A DNA stretch of 64,000 bases from Mucilaginibacter sp. UR6-1 (lineage in GTDB: Bacteria > Bacteroidota > Bacteroidia > Sphingobacteriales > Sphingobacteriaceae): positions 868,001-932,000 of the forward strand of contig NZ_JAJIWP010000003.1 of the NCBI RefSeq assembly GCF_020880975.1, in the 5' to 3' direction. A program made the position numbers and the translations under genes. Numbering within the stretch: the stretch's first letter is position 1; every line of letters starts with the position of its first letter. Under the pieces are notes generated by a model. The model ran no database searches, had not been told where the DNA came from, and was given only the letters and a program-made list of their open reading frames with translations. Below are positions 1-8,436 of this stretch, in pieces.

Positions 1-956
1 ATATTGTGAATGACAGTATCATATACAACACCAGTTTAACCCAGTTGGTAAATATGCCGTTTGAGCATATACGCTATAACCTGCGATGGTGGCGGGGATT
101 GATACATCCGGCTGATGCTGAGGAAGTAGTAGCCAGCCAGGAGCGTGTAAAGCGCCTGCGCAAAACAAACTGGGAGTGCGAGTACCGTATTTACTGCGGT
201 AACGGGGAGTACAAATACATTATGGATCAGGGATACTTTGTGTTTAATGAGCAGCATGAACCTGTGCGGCTGATAGGCGCGATACGTGATATTGATGCCC
301 TTAAACGCTCTACCCAGGAGAATAAACGGCTGGCTGATATTATTACCCGGGTAAATAACATGATCATTGTTACCGATGTAGATAACAGCATAACATGGGT
401 TAACAAAGCATTTGAGGACAATACAGGCCATCTTTTACATGATATTAAAGGGAAAACCCCTTACCAGGTACTTAACGGGCCTGAGTTTGATAAATCACTT
501 GATCCGGAATTTAGGGAAAAACTGCTGAGACGAAAACCCTTTACAACTGATTTTGTTATATATACGGCTGACCAACAGGTAGTTTGGGTTTCGGCCGAGT
601 TTACCCCCTTTTATAATGATGAAAATGAGTATAGCGGTTACATAGCCGTATACCAGAATATTACTTCACGTAAGGAGAAAGAAGTAGAGATACAGCGGCA
701 GAATAATTTTTTGCGCGAACTGGCCTGGATGAGCTCGCACCAGATGCGCAGGCCGGTTGCCACTATGCTGGGACTCATGGGTTTAATGGACATTGCCGAA
801 AAGGACGAGGAAAAGGAAGAGATATTGCCCATGCTTGGCACCAGTATAAAAGAGATGGACGAAATTGTGCATAATATACACGTTAAAATAAATGATGCAC
901 TGCAAAATGAACCTATTGGTAATACGGATGAGATGAAGAAGAATGATGTGAGTTAA
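1..956 (+). CDS. PAS-domain sensor protein with a histidine-kinase dimerisation segment, 5' end cut off
   Basis: The frame is open to the left edge, and the first PAS fold starts mid-domain, so the gene begins before the window; the GTG at base 6 is probably internal. Counting from that codon, residues 1-100 are the tail of a PAS fold 3 domain (WWRGLIHPADAEEV), residues 105-225 are a second PAS domain, and residues 228-300 resemble a HisKA helix with a candidate phospho-accepting His245 (SSHQMRRPVA). There is no HATPase domain after it: the protein stops about 70 residues past the histidine. Either it is a phosphotransfer or dimerisation module served by another kinase, or a PAS signalling protein that has lost catalysis. 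Cytoplasmic by appearance; no membrane segment in the visible part. Ligand unknown. Confidence 0.75.
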   Translation, partial: IVNDSIIYNTSLTQLVNMPFEHIRYNLRWWRGLIHPADAEEVVASQERVKRLRKTNWECEYRIYCGNGEYKYIMDQGYFVFNEQHEPVRLIGAIRDIDALKRSTQENKRLADIITRVNNMIIVTDVDNSITWVNKAFEDNTGHLLHDIKGKTPYQVLNGPEFDKSLDPEFREKLLRRKPFTTDFVIYTADQQVVWVSAEFTPFYNDENEYSGYIAVYQNITSRKEKEVEIQRQNNFLRELAWMSSHQMRRPVATMLGLMGLMDIAEKDEEKEEILPMLGTSIKEMDEIVHNIHVKINDALQNEPIGNTDEMKKNDVS

Positions 957-1103
957 ATTAATTGCTTTTAGCGTTCATTATTTTCATGTAGTTGGTATTT
1001 TAATGATCTTAATATTAAAAAAGTTACATTAAATATTGGTTTTTATTAAATTTTGGTTAAAAATTCAATACTTTGCAAATAATAACTACACACCTTACGA
1101 AAA

Positions 1104-4100
1104 ATGAATGCTTTGAAGAAAACTCTACTCCCGATCTTCTTGCTAAATCTGTTGTTCATTACGCAGATCTATGCACAATCCCGAACAGTTACCGGTAAGG
1201 TAACCGCTAAAGAGGATGGCTTACCCTTGCCTGGCGTAAGCGTAATAATTAAAGGCAGCAACAACGGTACAGTAACCGATGTTAACGGTAATTATAAAAT
1301 ACAGGTAAACGGGGCTAACCCGGTGCTTGTATTTAGTTTTATCGGTTATGGTAACCAGGAGCTTACCGCAACCGGTACCACGCTCAACGTACTTTTATCA
1401 ACCTCAAACCAGCAACTTGGCGAAGTTGTGGTTACGGGCGCGCTTGGTATAACGCGTACGCGCAACCAACAGGCCTATGCTGCCCAGCAGGTAGGGGGCG
1501 ATGAGGTGAGCAAACAGCGCTCATCAAACTTTGTAAATGGTTTGCAGGGTAAAGTGGCCGGTTTAGAGATACGCCAGAATAACAGTATAGGCGGCTCAAC
1601 CAACGTTGTATTGCGTGGTAATAAATCAATTTACTCAAATAACCAGGCACTATTTGTAATTGATGGAGTTCCATTTAATAATGGTGCACCATCAAGTACT
1701 AACAATTTAGCTGGTAACAACGTAAATTCGTCAGCCCAAAAACAAGCGGGTGGTGGGTACGATTATGGTAGCCCGGTTAATGACCTTAACCCTGACGATA
1801 TTGAGTCGGTAACCGTTTTGAAAGGTGCCGCCGGTAGCGCGCTGTACGGTTCGCAGGGTGCAAATGGTGTTATATTGATAACCACTAAAAAAGCCGCCAA
1901 AGGTTTAGGTGTAACTGTAAATACCGGTGTAACCGTTGGTAAGGTTGATAAGTCTACCTTCGCAAAATATCAAAAAGAATATGGCGGCGGTTATGGCCCC
2001 GGTTATGAGGATGATTCAGGCTTTTTCTGGTTTCGCGACGCTAATGGCGATGGGCAGGAAGACCTGGTAGTGCCATTAACTGAGGATGCCTCGTACGGTG
2101 CCCGTTTTGATCCGAATTTATTGGTTTACCATTGGGATTCATTTTACGAAGGCTTACCAAATTATCAAAAAGCTACTCCATGGGTAGCAGCCAAAAATGA
2201 TCCGAGCACTTTTTTCCAAACCGCTGTATCAAATAACCAAAGCGTTTTTATACAAAACGGTGGCGAAAACAGTACCTTTAAATTAGGTTATACCCGTAAC
2301 AATGATTCGGGTATATTACCAAATAGTAACGTACTTAAAAATGCCATTAATTTTGGTGGTACTTATACGCCAACATCAAAATTAACCGTAGGCGCTAATA
2401 TTGATTATACGCGTACTGATGGTTTGGGCCGTTATGGAACCGGTTATGATTCAGACAACCTGATGTCCAACTTTCGCCAGTGGTGGCAGGTTAATAATGA
2501 TATCAAACAATTAAAGGATGCTTACTTTTCATCAGGCGGCAAAAACATTACCTGGAACCTGTCTGACATTGATGACCCAACCCCGATCTATTGGGATAAC
2601 CCTTACTTTGTTCGGTATCAAAATTATGAAACAGATACCCGCCATCGCTACTTTGGCAACGTAAATGCCAATTACAAGGTAACTAATTGGTTAAATATAT
2701 TAGGCCGTGTAACGGTTGACCATTGGAACCAGCTACAGCAGGAACGCAGGGCTGTAGGTAGTACAGGCGTATCCAGTTATACCCGCCGCGACCTTGGGTG
2801 GACACAAACAGATTTTGATCTGATCGCAACAGTTGATAAAAATCTTTCATCTGATTTTAATTTGAAAGCTTTATTAGGTACTAACATACGCAAGCAGGAT
2901 TATCAAACTGTATCAGCATCAACAAATAATGGCTTGGTGGTGCCTGGTATTTATGCTTTGTCTAATTCGGTAACCGCGCCCGCGGCGCCGTTTGAAGAAG
3001 CCCAGCGGCGTCAGGTTAATGGTGTATTTACCGGAGCAACGCTTACCTGGAAAAAGTTAATCGTGCTTGATGGTACTTTACGTAGAGATGTGTCATCAAC
3101 ATTAAGTAGCGATAATAATACTTTTTATTATCCATCTATTAATGGCGGTTTCATATTTTCTGAATTGCTTAAAGATGAAAAATGGCTGTCTTATGGTAAA
3201 GTTCGCTTAAACTATGCGGAAGTGGGTAACGATGCGCCAATTAATAGTCTTTATACAACTTATAGGTTAGGCGCTCCTATAAAAGGACAGCCACAGTCAT
3301 ACATCAACACAATACGAAACAATCCTGATTTGGTGCCTGAGCGGTCAAAAAGTACCGAAGGTGGTATTGAACTGGCGTTTTTTAACAATCGTTTAGGGCT
3401 TGATGCTACATACTATGTAAACAAAACTGTTAATCAGATTATCCCGGTTACTACATCACCTGCTTATGGGTATGTAGGGCAATTTTTTAATTCGGGTATA
3501 GTACAAAATAAAGGTATCGAGGTTTCATTGAATGGTACGCCAATTCAAAGTAATGATTTCTCGTGGCGTATTGATGTGAATTTTTCACGTAACCGTAACA
3601 AGGTGCTTGATCTGTTTACTGATCCGACAGGTACAGCCATTACCAATATGCAAACCGCGTCTTTCCAGGGTAATATCACGCTTAATGCAACCCTGGGGCA
3701 GCCGCTGGGTACCCTGCGTGGGTCTGATTTTATTTATAATGAAAATGGTGAAAAGGTTATTGGCGAAGATGGTTATTACCTGCAAACGGCAACATCAAAT
3801 AACGTAATTGGCGATGTAAACCCGGATTGGATAGGCGGTATCAATAACCGTTTCCGCTACAAGGATTTTGGTTTGAGCTTTTTGATCGATATCCGGAAAG
3901 GCGGCAGCGTGTTCTCATTAGATCAGTACTACGGTCAGGATACCGGTTTGTATCCTGAATCAGCAGGTTTAAATGATTTGGGTAACCCGTCACGTAATCC
4001 GCTTGATCAGGGTGGTGGTGTAATCTTGCCGGGCGTAAAAGAAAATGGCCAGCCTAATGATGTACGTGTTGAAAACGTTTATACCGGCTTATATGGTTAC

Positions 4101-4379
4101 GAAACCTTGCCAAACAAAGCATTTGTATATGATGCAGGTTTTGTTAAGCTGAGAGAAGTATCATTAAGCTATAGCTTACCGCGTTCGGTAGTATCAAAAT
4201 TAGGCCCGGTAAAAGGTATCGACCTTTCGCTGATAGGGCGTAACTTATGGATCATCCATAAAAACCTGCCATACGCTGATCCTGAAGATGGTTTGAGCTC
4301 AGGTAACATTACCGGTTTTCAAAGCGGCGCATACCCGTCAGTACGCACATTTGCATTAAACGCTAAATTCAGATTCTAA
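1104..4379 (+). CDS. SusC/RagA-type TonB-dependent outer membrane receptor
   Basis: Outer membrane importer of oligosaccharides (or other large nutrients) powered by TonB. Signal peptide at residues 1-25, then a carboxypeptidase-regulatory-like beta-sandwich (VTGKVTAKEDGLPLPGV), a TonB-box-like stretch (GEVVVTGALG), a plug domain with the FVIDGVPFNNG and SVTVLKGAAGSALYG signatures, and a long beta barrel ending in an aromatic residue (NAKFRF). At 1091 residues it has the normal SusC length. The SusD partner starts 13 bases downstream, and a GH92 enzyme follows, which suggests a mannose-containing glycan as cargo; that substrate is inference. No anti-sigma or hybrid two-component regulator is visible next to it, so control is probably from outside the window or by the PAS protein upstream. 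Confidence 0.95.
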   Translation: MNALKKTLLPIFLLNLLFITQIYAQSRTVTGKVTAKEDGLPLPGVSVIIKGSNNGTVTDVNGNYKIQVNGANPVLVFSFIGYGNQELTATGTTLNVLLSTSNQQLGEVVVTGALGITRTRNQQAYAAQQVGGDEVSKQRSSNFVNGLQGKVAGLEIRQNNSIGGSTNVVLRGNKSIYSNNQALFVIDGVPFNNGAPSSTNNLAGNNVNSSAQKQAGGGYDYGSPVNDLNPDDIESVTVLKGAAGSALYGSQGANGVILITTKKAAKGLGVTVNTGVTVGKVDKSTFAKYQKEYGGGYGPGYEDDSGFFWFRDANGDGQEDLVVPLTEDASYGARFDPNLLVYHWDSFYEGLPNYQKATPWVAAKNDPSTFFQTAVSNNQSVFIQNGGENSTFKLGYTRNNDSGILPNSNVLKNAINFGGTYTPTSKLTVGANIDYTRTDGLGRYGTGYDSDNLMSNFRQWWQVNNDIKQLKDAYFSSGGKNITWNLSDIDDPTPIYWDNPYFVRYQNYETDTRHRYFGNVNANYKVTNWLNILGRVTVDHWNQLQQERRAVGSTGVSSYTRRDLGWTQTDFDLIATVDKNLSSDFNLKALLGTNIRKQDYQTVSASTNNGLVVPGIYALSNSVTAPAAPFEEAQRRQVNGVFTGATLTWKKLIVLDGTLRRDVSSTLSSDNNTFYYPSINGGFIFSELLKDEKWLSYGKVRLNYAEVGNDAPINSLYTTYRLGAPIKGQPQSYINTIRNNPDLVPERSKSTEGGIELAFFNNRLGLDATYYVNKTVNQIIPVTTSPAYGYVGQFFNSGIVQNKGIEVSLNGTPIQSNDFSWRIDVNFSRNRNKVLDLFTDPTGTAITNMQTASFQGNITLNATLGQPLGTLRGSDFIYNENGEKVIGEDGYYLQTATSNNVIGDVNPDWIGGINNRFRYKDFGLSFLIDIRKGGSVFSLDQYYGQDTGLYPESAGLNDLGNPSRNPLDQGGGVILPGVKENGQPNDVRVENVYTGLYGYETLPNKAFVYDAGFVKLREVSLSYSLPRSVVSKLGPVKGIDLSLIGRNLWIIHKNLPYADPEDGLSSGNITGFQSGAYPSVRTFALNAKFRF

Positions 4380-4392
4380 GAAAAAAGCTAAC

Positions 4393-5814
4393 ATGAAAAA
4401 AATAATTACTGCAATACTTCCTTTATTATTGTTGGGAGCTTGCAAAAAAGATATAACAAGCCTTAATGATGACCCGAAGAATCCGTTAACGGTACCTGCT
4501 TCAACATTGTTTACACAGGCACAAAGGCAATTGGTAAATAACCTGCATTCATCAAACGTATATGTTAACACCTTCAGGCTGTTTGAACAGTACTGGACAG
4601 AAACAACCTATTATACCGAGAGTAACTACAACATAAAGGATAATGCCATACCTGATGAACAGTGGACAAGTTTGTATACTGACGTACTTAATAATTTTGA
4701 GCAATCGCGCTTACGCCTGCCGGAATATGTGCTGGACGAGAACGAGCGCAAAAATGATGACGCACTGATCGAGATAATGGAAGTATACACCTGGTATTAC
4801 CTGGTAACTACATTTGGAGATGTGCCTTATAACGAAGCATTAAAAACAAGCATCACCCCTAAGTATGATGATGCTGCTACGGTATATAAAGCATTACTGG
4901 TAAGGCTGGATGCTGCCACAGAGGCGCTTGATACCTCATATCCAAGCTTTGGCTCTGCCGATCGTATTTACGATGGTGATGTGGCAAAGTGGATAAAATT
5001 TGCCAATACCCTTAAACTTAAAATGGGTATAACAATTGCCGATTATGATAGCCAACTGGCCGGTACAACTATACAGGAGGCTGTGCAGGCCGGAGTATTT
5101 ACCAGTAATGATGATAATGCCGACTACCAGTACGATAGCAATTCGCCTAATACCAACCCGGTGTGGGTTGACCTTGTGCAAAGTGGCAGGCAGGATTTTG
5201 TAGCTGCCAAAACCATCATTGATGCCATGAAGGCTGACAGCGACCCACGGCTGACGTTTTATTTTACTACTAATAACGCCGGGCAATATGTAGGTGGCGA
5301 TATGGGCACAACCAATAGTTTCGGCGCTTTCTCAAAACCGGGTACTAAAATTACCGCGCCTGATTTTCCGGGTGATATACTTGATTATTCAGAAACCGAG
5401 TTCGCCCTTGCCGAAGCCGTTGAACGTGGTTACAGCGTAGGCGGTACCGCGCAAACCCATTACAACAATGCCATTACGGCCTCAATTGAATATTGGGGTG
5501 GTACCGAAACACAGGCTACAGCTTACCTGGCCAGGCCAACGGTTAATTACCTTACAGCCACAGGCAACTATAAGCAAAAAATAGGATTGCAAAAATGGCG
5601 TGCGTTGTACAACCGTGGCTGGGATGCCTGGATTGAGAACCGCAGGCTTGACTATCCGGAATTGCCCGCGCCCGAGGACCCGGTGAGTGATTTTCCGGTA
5701 CGGATGACCTACCCGGTGGTTGAGCAAAACGTAAACGGCACCAACTATGCTACGGCTGCCGCTGCCATTGGTGGCGATGAGGTAAGCACCAAACTCTTTT
5801 TTGATAAATTCTGA
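4393..5814 (+). CDS. SusD/RagB-family surface glycan-binding lipoprotein
   Basis: Partner lid of the SusC receptor, anchored on the cell surface by lipidation. Lipobox LLGAC puts the lipidated cysteine at residue 17, followed by KKD, a typical Bacteroidota lipoprotein start. The 473-residue body is helical with TPR-like character (FEQYWTETTYYTESNYN near the start; the RWRALYNRGWDAWIENRRLDYPEL-type C-terminal signature is split across residues 395-425). This places it in the SusD-like short subfamily. It starts 13 bases after the susC stop, so both are surely co-transcribed. A strong terminator at 5838-5870 closes the pair, so the GH92 gene that follows has to be transcribed from its own promoter or by read-through. 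Confidence 0.93.
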   Translation: MKKIITAILPLLLLGACKKDITSLNDDPKNPLTVPASTLFTQAQRQLVNNLHSSNVYVNTFRLFEQYWTETTYYTESNYNIKDNAIPDEQWTSLYTDVLNNFEQSRLRLPEYVLDENERKNDDALIEIMEVYTWYYLVTTFGDVPYNEALKTSITPKYDDAATVYKALLVRLDAATEALDTSYPSFGSADRIYDGDVAKWIKFANTLKLKMGITIADYDSQLAGTTIQEAVQAGVFTSNDDNADYQYDSNSPNTNPVWVDLVQSGRQDFVAAKTIIDAMKADSDPRLTFYFTTNNAGQYVGGDMGTTNSFGAFSKPGTKITAPDFPGDILDYSETEFALAEAVERGYSVGGTAQTHYNNAITASIEYWGGTETQATAYLARPTVNYLTATGNYKQKIGLQKWRALYNRGWDAWIENRRLDYPELPAPEDPVSDFPVRMTYPVVEQNVNGTNYATAAAAIGGDEVSTKLFFDKF

Positions 5815-5837
5815 TCACACCCAATAGTTAATTTTTT

Positions 5838-5870
5838 AAGCAGCCTCCGCGAAAGCTAAGGCTGCTTTTT
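5838..5870 (+). terminator. Rho-independent terminator after susC-susD
   Basis: Perfect 8-bp stem AAGCAGCC (5838-5845) with GGCTGCTT (5860-5867) and a 14-base loop, followed by a T run. It lies 24 bases after the SusD stop codon. Confidence 0.85.
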
Positions 5871-6105
5871 TAATTGTATCGGGTTGATGAAATATTTGTA
5901 TTGCCTACCTAAACTTGTTTTGTGCAGATGAAAAAAGGATTATCATAAAGAAGTTGATTCGTACTAATAGCTTATAAGTTTAACCGCTTTGTGATGCTGA
6001 GCATGTCGAAGAACTCTCCAGTCCCTGGGGTAGGATTTAGGGGGATTGTAATTCAGGGAGGGGCGGTGTTGTAACAAAATCTTTAAGTTAAATATACCCT
6101 GCTTT
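5871..6105. other. Intergenic stretch with a degenerate dispersed repeat
   Basis: No open gene is seen between the susD terminator and the GH92 promoter. Bases 5990-6030 hold a fragment built around ATGCTGAGCATGTCGAAG, a type of short repeat that recurs in Bacteroidota intergenic DNA (from general knowledge), followed by G-rich sequence resembling the repeats at other junctions of this window. Confidence 0.4.
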
Positions 6106-6137
6106 TTTGTTTGCTAAGTTGGGCTTACCTATTATTG
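6106..6137 (+). promoter_or_regulatory. Candidate promoter for the GH92 gene
   Basis: TTTG at 6106-6109, a 20-base spacer and TATTATTG at 6130-6137 match the Bacteroidota primary sigma consensus TTTG-N19-21-TAnnTTTG with one mismatch. It would give a leader of about 45 bases to the ATG at 6187. Supports separate expression of GH92 from the SusCD pair. Confidence 0.45.
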
Positions 6138-6186
6138 TTATGAAAATAAAAGGTTTTAGCATATCACAAAATATTAATAAGCTTCG

Positions 6187-8280
6187 ATGAAAAAATGTAC
6201 AAAACTTATCCTTTGGTCGGCATGCGCTGTATCGCTATTGCAGGCCGGAGGCAGCTTTGCGCAGCAGGATAAGGCTGCTAATGATCCGACGGGCGCGGTA
6301 AATGTTTTCCTGGGTACCTCCGGCGATCATGGGCAGCTATCACCCGCGGCATCATATCCGTTCGGGATGCTCAGCATTGCGCCGCAAACTTACCCTAACC
6401 TGCATGCCGGGTATGAGCACAATGCCAAAAAAGTATTGGGCTTTACCCATACCCGTTTTGAAGGGGTAGGCTGCATGGGCAGTGGTGGCAGTATCCTCAT
6501 TAAGCCTTTTATTGGCAATAATGTAGATGATACCGAACTGCTAAAATCGTCTGAAGCAGCCGGGCCGGGATTTTACCGCATCGGTTTTGAGAATGGCATC
6601 AGCGTAAATATAGCCGTTAATAAAAATTCAGGCACCGAGGCTTATACGTTTCCTATAGATGGCAAGCGTGGTTTTTATATCAACCTTAGCCATACGCTGG
6701 CCAATGGCTTTGTGGCCGAGGAACATACCAACACGACTAACAGTTTGAGTGGTTGGGTTGACGCGCGAACTACCTGCGGCGCAGGTGTTTACAGGTTGTA
6801 TTACTCCATTGATTTTAGCAGCCCTGTAAAATTTGAAGAGGGTACAGATCATAAACTTATCGCACGTGTTGAAGGGGCCAACAAAACAGTGCTGCTTAAC
6901 ATCGGCATATCATCGGTTGATGTGGCACACGCGCAGGCATCAGCCAAAAATAACGACAGACAGGCACTGCAAACCGCTGGTAATAATGAATGGAATAAAA
7001 TTCTCGGCGCGGTTGAGGTAAACGGCGATGCCGAAAAACAAAAGCTTTTTTACTCGTTACTTTACCGTACCGTGCAATCGCCATACCTTATATCTGAGGC
7101 TGATGGCGCTTACCGTGGTACCGATGGCTCGCTGCAAAAAACCGGTACAACGGTGTATAACGGCTGGTCGATATGGGATAATTACCGTACGCAGTTGCCA
7201 CTGATGTCATTACTCTATCCGGATAAGTATGCTGATATGGTAACGTCCATAGCGGCAATGTACAAATACGGCAAAAAGGATTATGCTACCCAGCACGAAC
7301 CATCAAACACAGTACGTACCGAACATGCCCTGGTGGTATTGCTTGATGCTTGGCGCAAGGGATTTAAGTTTGATATTAAAGGCATTGCCGATTCGCTGAT
7401 TGCCGAAGGTAACCGCCTTGATTTTGCCAAGCCTGATAAAGCGCTTGAGTCGAGCTATGATGCCTGGGCACTATCACACCTTATGGACATAGCCGGGCGT
7501 AAAACCGAAAGCGCTAAATTCCATGCTATCGCCCTGAAGTATAAAGATTACTGGGAAAAGGATTTTAAGGATATTACCAAGCGTGATGTTGACCGTATGC
7601 AAGCCCGTGGCTTGTACCAGGGTACCATATGGCAATACCGTTGGTTTGTTCCGTTTGATGTTAAGGGATTGATAAGCCTGGTAGGAGGTGAGCAAAAGTA
7701 TATGGAGCAGTTAGATTATTTTTTTGCCAACGATCTGTACAATCATGCCAACGAGCCGGATATACAGGCACCCTTTATGTATAACATGACCTCGCAGCCA
7801 TGGAAATCGCAGCAACTGGCGCATAAATACGCGGCTGATACCGTTGTACAGTATTATTTTAACGATAACAGCCGGGGTATTGATCCGTTTGTGAACCGCA
7901 TATACCGTAACCAGACTGATACTTATGTACGCACTATGGATGATGACGGCGGCGCTATGTCGGCCTGGTATGTATTTACAGCATGCGGTATTATGCCTGC
8001 CTGTGTTGGCGAACCGGTGTTTTACCTGAACGCGCCCTTGTTTTCAGGTGTAAAGTTCAACTTTCCGGACGGAAAGAAGTTTAACATTACTACCAACAAC
8101 TTTGGCCCCAAAAACATCTACGTTACCTCGGCCACACTTAACGGTAAACCACTCGAACGTAACTGGCTAACCTACGCCGAACTCCGCAAAGGCGGAACGC
8201 TTAATCTTACCCTAAGCAATAAGCCTGATAAAAGCTGGGGAACAAAAAATCAGTACATAACTGATATAAACGCCAAATAA
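6187..8280 (+). CDS. GH92 family glycoside hydrolase (alpha-mannosidase type), exported
   Basis: GH92 enzymes are calcium-dependent inverting exo-alpha-mannosidases that trim mannose from N-glycans or fungal mannan. Signal peptide residues 1-25 (ending SFAQ). The N-terminal GH92 signature is clear: NVFLGTSGDHGQLSPAASYP, then GYEHNAKKVLGFTHTRFEGVGC (residues 78-99). In the catalytic domain I see TVYNGWSIWDNYRTQLPL, NEPDIQAPFMYN near residue 521 (the NEP motif carries the family acid) and DDDGGAMSAWYVF near residue 584 (the D-x-G-x-MSAWYVF motif). Length 697 is slightly short for the family (usually 720-770). It sits downstream of SusCD in the same direction. Exact linkage specificity cannot be read from the sequence. 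Confidence 0.9.
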   Translation: MKKCTKLILWSACAVSLLQAGGSFAQQDKAANDPTGAVNVFLGTSGDHGQLSPAASYPFGMLSIAPQTYPNLHAGYEHNAKKVLGFTHTRFEGVGCMGSGGSILIKPFIGNNVDDTELLKSSEAAGPGFYRIGFENGISVNIAVNKNSGTEAYTFPIDGKRGFYINLSHTLANGFVAEEHTNTTNSLSGWVDARTTCGAGVYRLYYSIDFSSPVKFEEGTDHKLIARVEGANKTVLLNIGISSVDVAHAQASAKNNDRQALQTAGNNEWNKILGAVEVNGDAEKQKLFYSLLYRTVQSPYLISEADGAYRGTDGSLQKTGTTVYNGWSIWDNYRTQLPLMSLLYPDKYADMVTSIAAMYKYGKKDYATQHEPSNTVRTEHALVVLLDAWRKGFKFDIKGIADSLIAEGNRLDFAKPDKALESSYDAWALSHLMDIAGRKTESAKFHAIALKYKDYWEKDFKDITKRDVDRMQARGLYQGTIWQYRWFVPFDVKGLISLVGGEQKYMEQLDYFFANDLYNHANEPDIQAPFMYNMTSQPWKSQQLAHKYAADTVVQYYFNDNSRGIDPFVNRIYRNQTDTYVRTMDDDGGAMSAWYVFTACGIMPACVGEPVFYLNAPLFSGVKFNFPDGKKFNITTNNFGPKNIYVTSATLNGKPLERNWLTYAELRKGGTLNLTLSNKPDKSWGTKNQYITDINAK

Positions 8281-8281
8281 C

Positions 8282-8318
8282 ACAAAGGGCGCTGTTTATC
8301 AAAAACAGCGCCTTTGTT
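8282..8318. terminator. Bidirectional terminator between GH92 and GH20 genes
   Basis: A 13-bp stem pairs AAAGGGCGCTGTTT with AAACAGCGCCTTT (one bulged G), beginning directly at the GH92 stop codon and flanked by A-rich and T-rich tails. It can serve both converging genes. Confidence 0.85.
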
Positions 8319-8436
8319 GTTAAATACTAAATGGTAAGTTATAAATCCTAAATTCTAATACCTAAACTCTAAATTATAATCTCCAACAACTATTCTCCAA
8401 TTACTGATCTCTAACCTCCAATCACCATTCACCAAA
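8319..8436. repeat. Degenerate short tandem sequence at a convergent junction
   Basis: Pyrimidine/A-rich low-complexity DNA made of variations on CTAAATTCTAA and CTCCAATCACC units, each about 7-11 bases. It contains no open reading frame and separates the GH92 terminator from the stop codon of the converging GH20 gene. Confidence 0.6.

Noticed and set aside
5990..6030. Insertion sequence end
   Set aside because: Only a short repeat fragment without inverted terminal repeats or transposase remains.
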